The notes beneath the pieces are model-generated. The model saw only the letters and a list, made by a program, of their open reading frames with translations. It was not told the origin of the DNA and ran no database searches. Shown piece after piece: positions 61,542 to 64,000 of a stretch of DNA of 64,000 nt. Each line of letters opens with the position of its first letter. Position 1 is the first letter of the stretch. Made by a program: the position numbers and the translations under genes. The stretch is from Streptomyces polyasparticus (GTDB taxonomy: Bacteria > Actinomycetota > Actinomycetes > Streptomycetales > Streptomycetaceae): the NCBI RefSeq assembly GCF_014493765.1, contig NZ_JACTVJ010000002.1, forward strand, positions 243,338-307,337, in the 5' to 3' direction.

Positions 61542-63731
61542 ATGGACCGCGTGCCCGTGCTCGAAGAACCGCTGAAGAAACTGCTCGGCCCCGCCACCGC
61601 GAAGGTGATGGCCGAGCATCTCGACCTGCACACCGTCGGGGATCTGCTCCACCACTATCCGCGGCGGTACGCGGAGCGGGGTGAGCTCACCGCGCTGTCC
61701 GACCTGCCGCTGGACGAGCATGTGACGGTCGTCGCCCAGGTCGCCACCGCCCGCATCCTGAAGTTCAACAACGGGCGCGGCCAGCGCCTCGAAGTGACCA
61801 TCACCGACGGCAGCGGCCAGCTCCAGCTGGTGTTCTTCGGCCGGGGCATCCACAAGCCGCACAAGGACCTGCTGCCCGGCACCCGCGCGATGTTCGCGGG
61901 CAAGGTATCGGCCTTCAACCGCAAGCTCCAACTGGCCCATCCCGCATACGAGTTGCTGCGCGGCGACAGCTCGGAGGCGGTGGACAGCTGGGCCGGAGCC
62001 CTGATCCCGATCTATCCGGCCACGGCCAAGCTGGAGTCCTGGAAGATCGCCAAGGCCGTGGACGCGGTGCTGCCGAGCGCCAAGGAGGCGGTCGACCCGC
62101 TGCCCCGTTCGCTGCGCGACGGACGCGGTCTCGTCACGCTCCCCGAAGCGCTGCTCAAGATCCACCGGCCGCACGGCAAGGGCGACATCGCCGAGGCCAA
62201 GGACCGTCTCAAGTGGGACGAGGCCTTCGTCCTGCAGGTCGCGCTGGCCCGCAGGCGGTACGCGGAGACCCAGCTCCCGGCCGTCGCCCGCAGGCCGCAG
62301 CCGGGCGGGCTGCTCGACGCCTTCGACGCGAAGCTCCCGTTCACGCTGACCGAGGGCCAGGAGAAGGTCTCCAAGGAGATCTTCGACGACCTCGCCACCG
62401 AGCACCCGATGCACCGGCTGCTGCAGGGCGAGGTCGGCTCCGGCAAGACCATGGTGGCCCTGCGCGCGATGCTCGCCGTCGTGGACGCCGGGGGACAGGC
62501 CGCGATGCTGGCGCCCACCGAGGTGCTCGCCCAGCAGCACCACCGTTCGGTGACCGAGATGATGGGCGAGCTGGCCGAGGGAGGCATGCTCGGCGGCACG
62601 GAGCACGCCACCAAGGTGGTCCTGCTCACCGGCTCCATGGGCGCGGCCGGCCGCCGTCAGGCCCTGCTCGACCTGGCCACCGGCGAGGCCGGGATCGTGA
62701 TCGGCACGCATGCGCTGATCGAGGACAAGGTGCAGTTCCACGATCTGGGTCTGGTCGTGGTCGACGAGCAGCACCGCTTCGGCGTGGAGCAGCGCGACGC
62801 CTTGCGCAGCAAGGGCAAGCAGCCCCCGCATCTCCTGGTCATGACCGCGACCCCGATCCCGCGCACGGTCGCGATGACCGTCTTCGGCGACCTGGAGACC
62901 TCGGTTCTCGACCAACTCCCCGCCGGGCGCTCGCCGATCGCCACCCACGTCGTGCCCGCCGCCGACAAACCGCACTTCCTCGCGCGCGCCTGGGAGCGCG
63001 TGCGCGAGGAGGTGGAGAACGGGCACCAGGCGTACGTGGTCTGCCCGCGCATCGGCGACGACCTCGACGACAAGGCGAGCGCCAAGAAGAAGTCCGCGGA
63101 GGACGAGGCCGAGAAGCGTCCGCCCCTCGCCGTCGTCGAGGTGGCCGAGCAGCTGGCAGCGGGACCGCTCGCGGGGCTGAAGGTGGAGATCCTGCACGGC
63201 CGGATGGCACCGGACGACAAGGACGCCGTGATGCGCCGCTTCGCCGCGGGCGAGGTCGACGTGCTGGTCGCCACGACCGTCATCGAGGTGGGCGTGAACG
63301 TGCCGAACGCCACCGCCATGGTGATCATGGACGCCGACCGTTTCGGCGTCTCCCAGCTCCACCAGCTGCGCGGGCGCGTGGGCCGTGGCTCGGCCCCGGG
63401 CCTGTGCCTCCTCGTCACGGAGATGCCGGAGGCGAGCCCTGCCCGCGGCCGCCTGAGCGCAGTCGCCTCGACCCTCGACGGCTTCGAACTCTCCCGCATC
63501 GACCTGGAGCAACGCCGCGAGGGCGACGTCCTCGGCCAGGCCCAGTCGGGCGTCCGCTCCTCGCTGCGCGTCCTCGCGGTGATCGAGGACGAGGAGGTCA
63601 TCGCGGAAGCCCGCGAGGAAGCGGTCACTCTGGTCTCCAAGGACCCGGAGCTGGCCCACTACCCGGAGCTGCGGACGGCGCTGGATGCGTTGGTGGACAA
63701 GGAGCGGGAGCAGTACCTGGAGAAGGGGTGA
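61542..63731 (+). CDS. recG: ATP-dependent DNA helicase RecG
   Basis: 729 residues. RecG reverses stalled forks and branch-migrates junctions. The N-terminal wedge/OB region (YPRRYAERGELTALSDLPLD, ITDGSGQLQLVFFGRG) is followed by helicase motifs I (GEVGSGKT, near 296-303), II (DEQHRFG), III (TATPIPRT) and VI region ([16 protein letters not shown]), and a C-terminal tail. A Lys-rich insert (DDKASAKKKSAEDEAEKRP) lies in the second helicase domain. ATG 61542 was chosen; GTG 61551 is an alternative. Confidence 0.96.
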   Translation: MDRVPVLEEPLKKLLGPATAKVMAEHLDLHTVGDLLHHYPRRYAERGELTALSDLPLDEHVTVVAQVATARILKFNNGRGQRLEVTITDGSGQLQLVFFGRGIHKPHKDLLPGTRAMFAGKVSAFNRKLQLAHPAYELLRGDSSEAVDSWAGALIPIYPATAKLESWKIAKAVDAVLPSAKEAVDPLPRSLRDGRGLVTLPEALLKIHRPHGKGDIAEAKDRLKWDEAFVLQVALARRRYAETQLPAVARRPQPGGLLDAFDAKLPFTLTEGQEKVSKEIFDDLATEHPMHRLLQGEVGSGKTMVALRAMLAVVDAGGQAAMLAPTEVLAQQHHRSVTEMMGELAEGGMLGGTEHATKVVLLTGSMGAAGRRQALLDLATGEAGIVIGTHALIEDKVQFHDLGLVVVDEQHRFGVEQRDALRSKGKQPPHLLVMTATPIPRTVAMTVFGDLETSVLDQLPAGRSPIATHVVPAADKPHFLARAWERVREEVENGHQAYVVCPRIGDDLDDKASAKKKSAEDEAEKRPPLAVVEVAEQLAAGPLAGLKVEILHGRMAPDDKDAVMRRFAAGEVDVLVATTVIEVGVNVPNATAMVIMDADRFGVSQLHQLRGRVGRGSAPGLCLLVTEMPEASPARGRLSAVASTLDGFELSRIDLEQRREGDVLGQAQSGVRSSLRVLAVIEDEEVIAEAREEAVTLVSKDPELAHYPELRTALDALVDKEREQYLEKG

Positions 63732-63747
63732 GCATTTCAGCTCCACT

Positions 63748-63869
63748 TCAGCCCCTGCGGCGTTTGAGCAGGCGGGGTCTGGGGGCGCAGCCCCCAGTGG
63801 GGGCAAGGGGCGAAGCCCCCGGTTTCGGGAAGGGGCGGGTAGGGGAAATCCGCCCGCCGCAGGCGCAAC
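63748..63869. repeat. Dispersed intergenic repeat, copy C
   Basis: Third copy of the family at 8785 and 24144: TCAGCCCCTGCGGCGTTTGA, a hairpin CTGGGGGC-GCA-GCCCCCAG, the block GGTTTCGGGAAGGGGCGGG and CCGCCGCAGGCGCAAC. The GAA-loop hairpin of the other copies is missing here. It follows the recG stop by 17 bases and leads into the 32-base tandem repeat. Confidence 0.85.
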
Positions 63870-63893
63870 CGGCCCGCACTCGGCAACGAGACC

Positions 63894-64000
63894 GCAGGCG
63901 CCACCCACCCAGCCCGAACGGACCCGCAGGCGCCACCCACCCAGCCCGAACGGACCCGCAGGCGCCACCCACCCAGCCCGAACGGACCCGCAGGCGCCAC
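63894..64000. repeat. 32-base perfect tandem repeat, cut by the window edge
   Basis: Unit of 32 bases beginning GCAGGCGCCACCCACCCAGC and ending CCGAACGGACCC, starting at 63894, 63926, 63958 and 63990: three full units and a partial one, all without differences. The array continues out of the window. No spacers are present, so it is not a CRISPR array. Confidence 0.95.

Noticed and set aside
61524-63968. Long open frame opposite recG
   Set aside because: Same effect of GC-rich coding DNA; recG has complete helicase motifs and the opposite frame runs into the repeat region.
63894-64000. Tandem repeat as a CRISPR array
   Set aside because: The units follow each other without spacers and no cas genes are present.

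Overview
The window is a piece of a high-GC actinobacterial chromosome, almost certainly Streptomyces. The evidence is a third-position GC bias throughout, many GTG and ATG start codons with purine-rich ribosome binding sites, two tandem conservons (the sensor / roadblock / DUF742 / small-GTPase operons typical of Streptomyces), a two-domain HU protein with a lysine-alanine tail, an NdgR-type IclR regulator beside leuCD, and streptogrisin-type protease and AccB/AccE carboxylase genes. From memory, the gene order leuB, ilvE, urease, agmatine deiminase, cimA, accB/accE, conservons, gltX, ndgR, leuCD, hupS, cofC, plsC, gpsA, ddlA, thiL, thiD, rpmB, recG matches a conserved stretch of the chromosome core in S. 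coelicolor relatives; no database was consulted.

Layout. Bases 1-1.9 kb: a minus-strand phospholipid operon (CDP-alcohol phosphatidyltransferase, CDP-diglyceride synthase, acyltransferase) whose enzymes have altered signature motifs. 2-4.4 kb: an oxidoreductase, a divergent LysR regulator and a tiny ORF. 4.4-8.7 kb: a Tat-exported metallophosphoesterase, then leuB and ilvE. 9-14.7 kb: a nucleoside transporter, an accessory-looking CHAT protease/WD40 gene with a small partner, and an NCS1 transporter pseudogene with two independent lesions. 14.9-19.5 kb: an unusual urease (fused UreAB plus UreC) followed by agmatine deiminase and a TetR regulator. 19.5-28.9 kb: a secreted protease, cimA behind an attenuator-like leader, a Gly-rich membrane protein, an epoxide hydrolase, a RibD/DHFR-like protein, a YceI protein, then accB and accE. 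29-31.5 kb: an XRE regulator divergent from an MFS exporter. 31.5-41.9 kb: two tandem conservons. 42.5-47.8 kb: FAH hydrolase, gltX, HAD hydrolase, five tRNA genes (Gln-Glu-Glu-Gln-Glu) and a MerR/DUF4188 pair. 47.9-52.5 kb: ndgR, leuC, leuD, a small helical protein, hupS and a small beta-rich protein. 52.4-63.7 kb: F420, phospholipid, cell-wall, thiamine and ribosome genes, a FakA-like protein and recG.

How it fits together. leuB, ilvE, cimA, leuC and leuD with the regulator NdgR form a dispersed branched-chain amino acid set. gltX sits beside tRNA-Glu and tRNA-Gln genes, as fits an organism that makes Gln-tRNA from Glu-tRNA. The conservons are signalling modules coupling a membrane histidine-kinase-like protein to a small GTPase. 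plsC and gpsA form a glycerophospholipid pair and ddlA follows for peptidoglycan.

The best candidates for something less described are the CHAT-WD40 gene with its small partner, the urease without accessory genes, the motif-altered phospholipid operon, a dispersed repeat family with compensatory changes in its hairpins, the attenuator-like leader of cimA, and a set of genes with a TANNNT box 6-7 bases before a start that lacks a Shine-Dalgarno.
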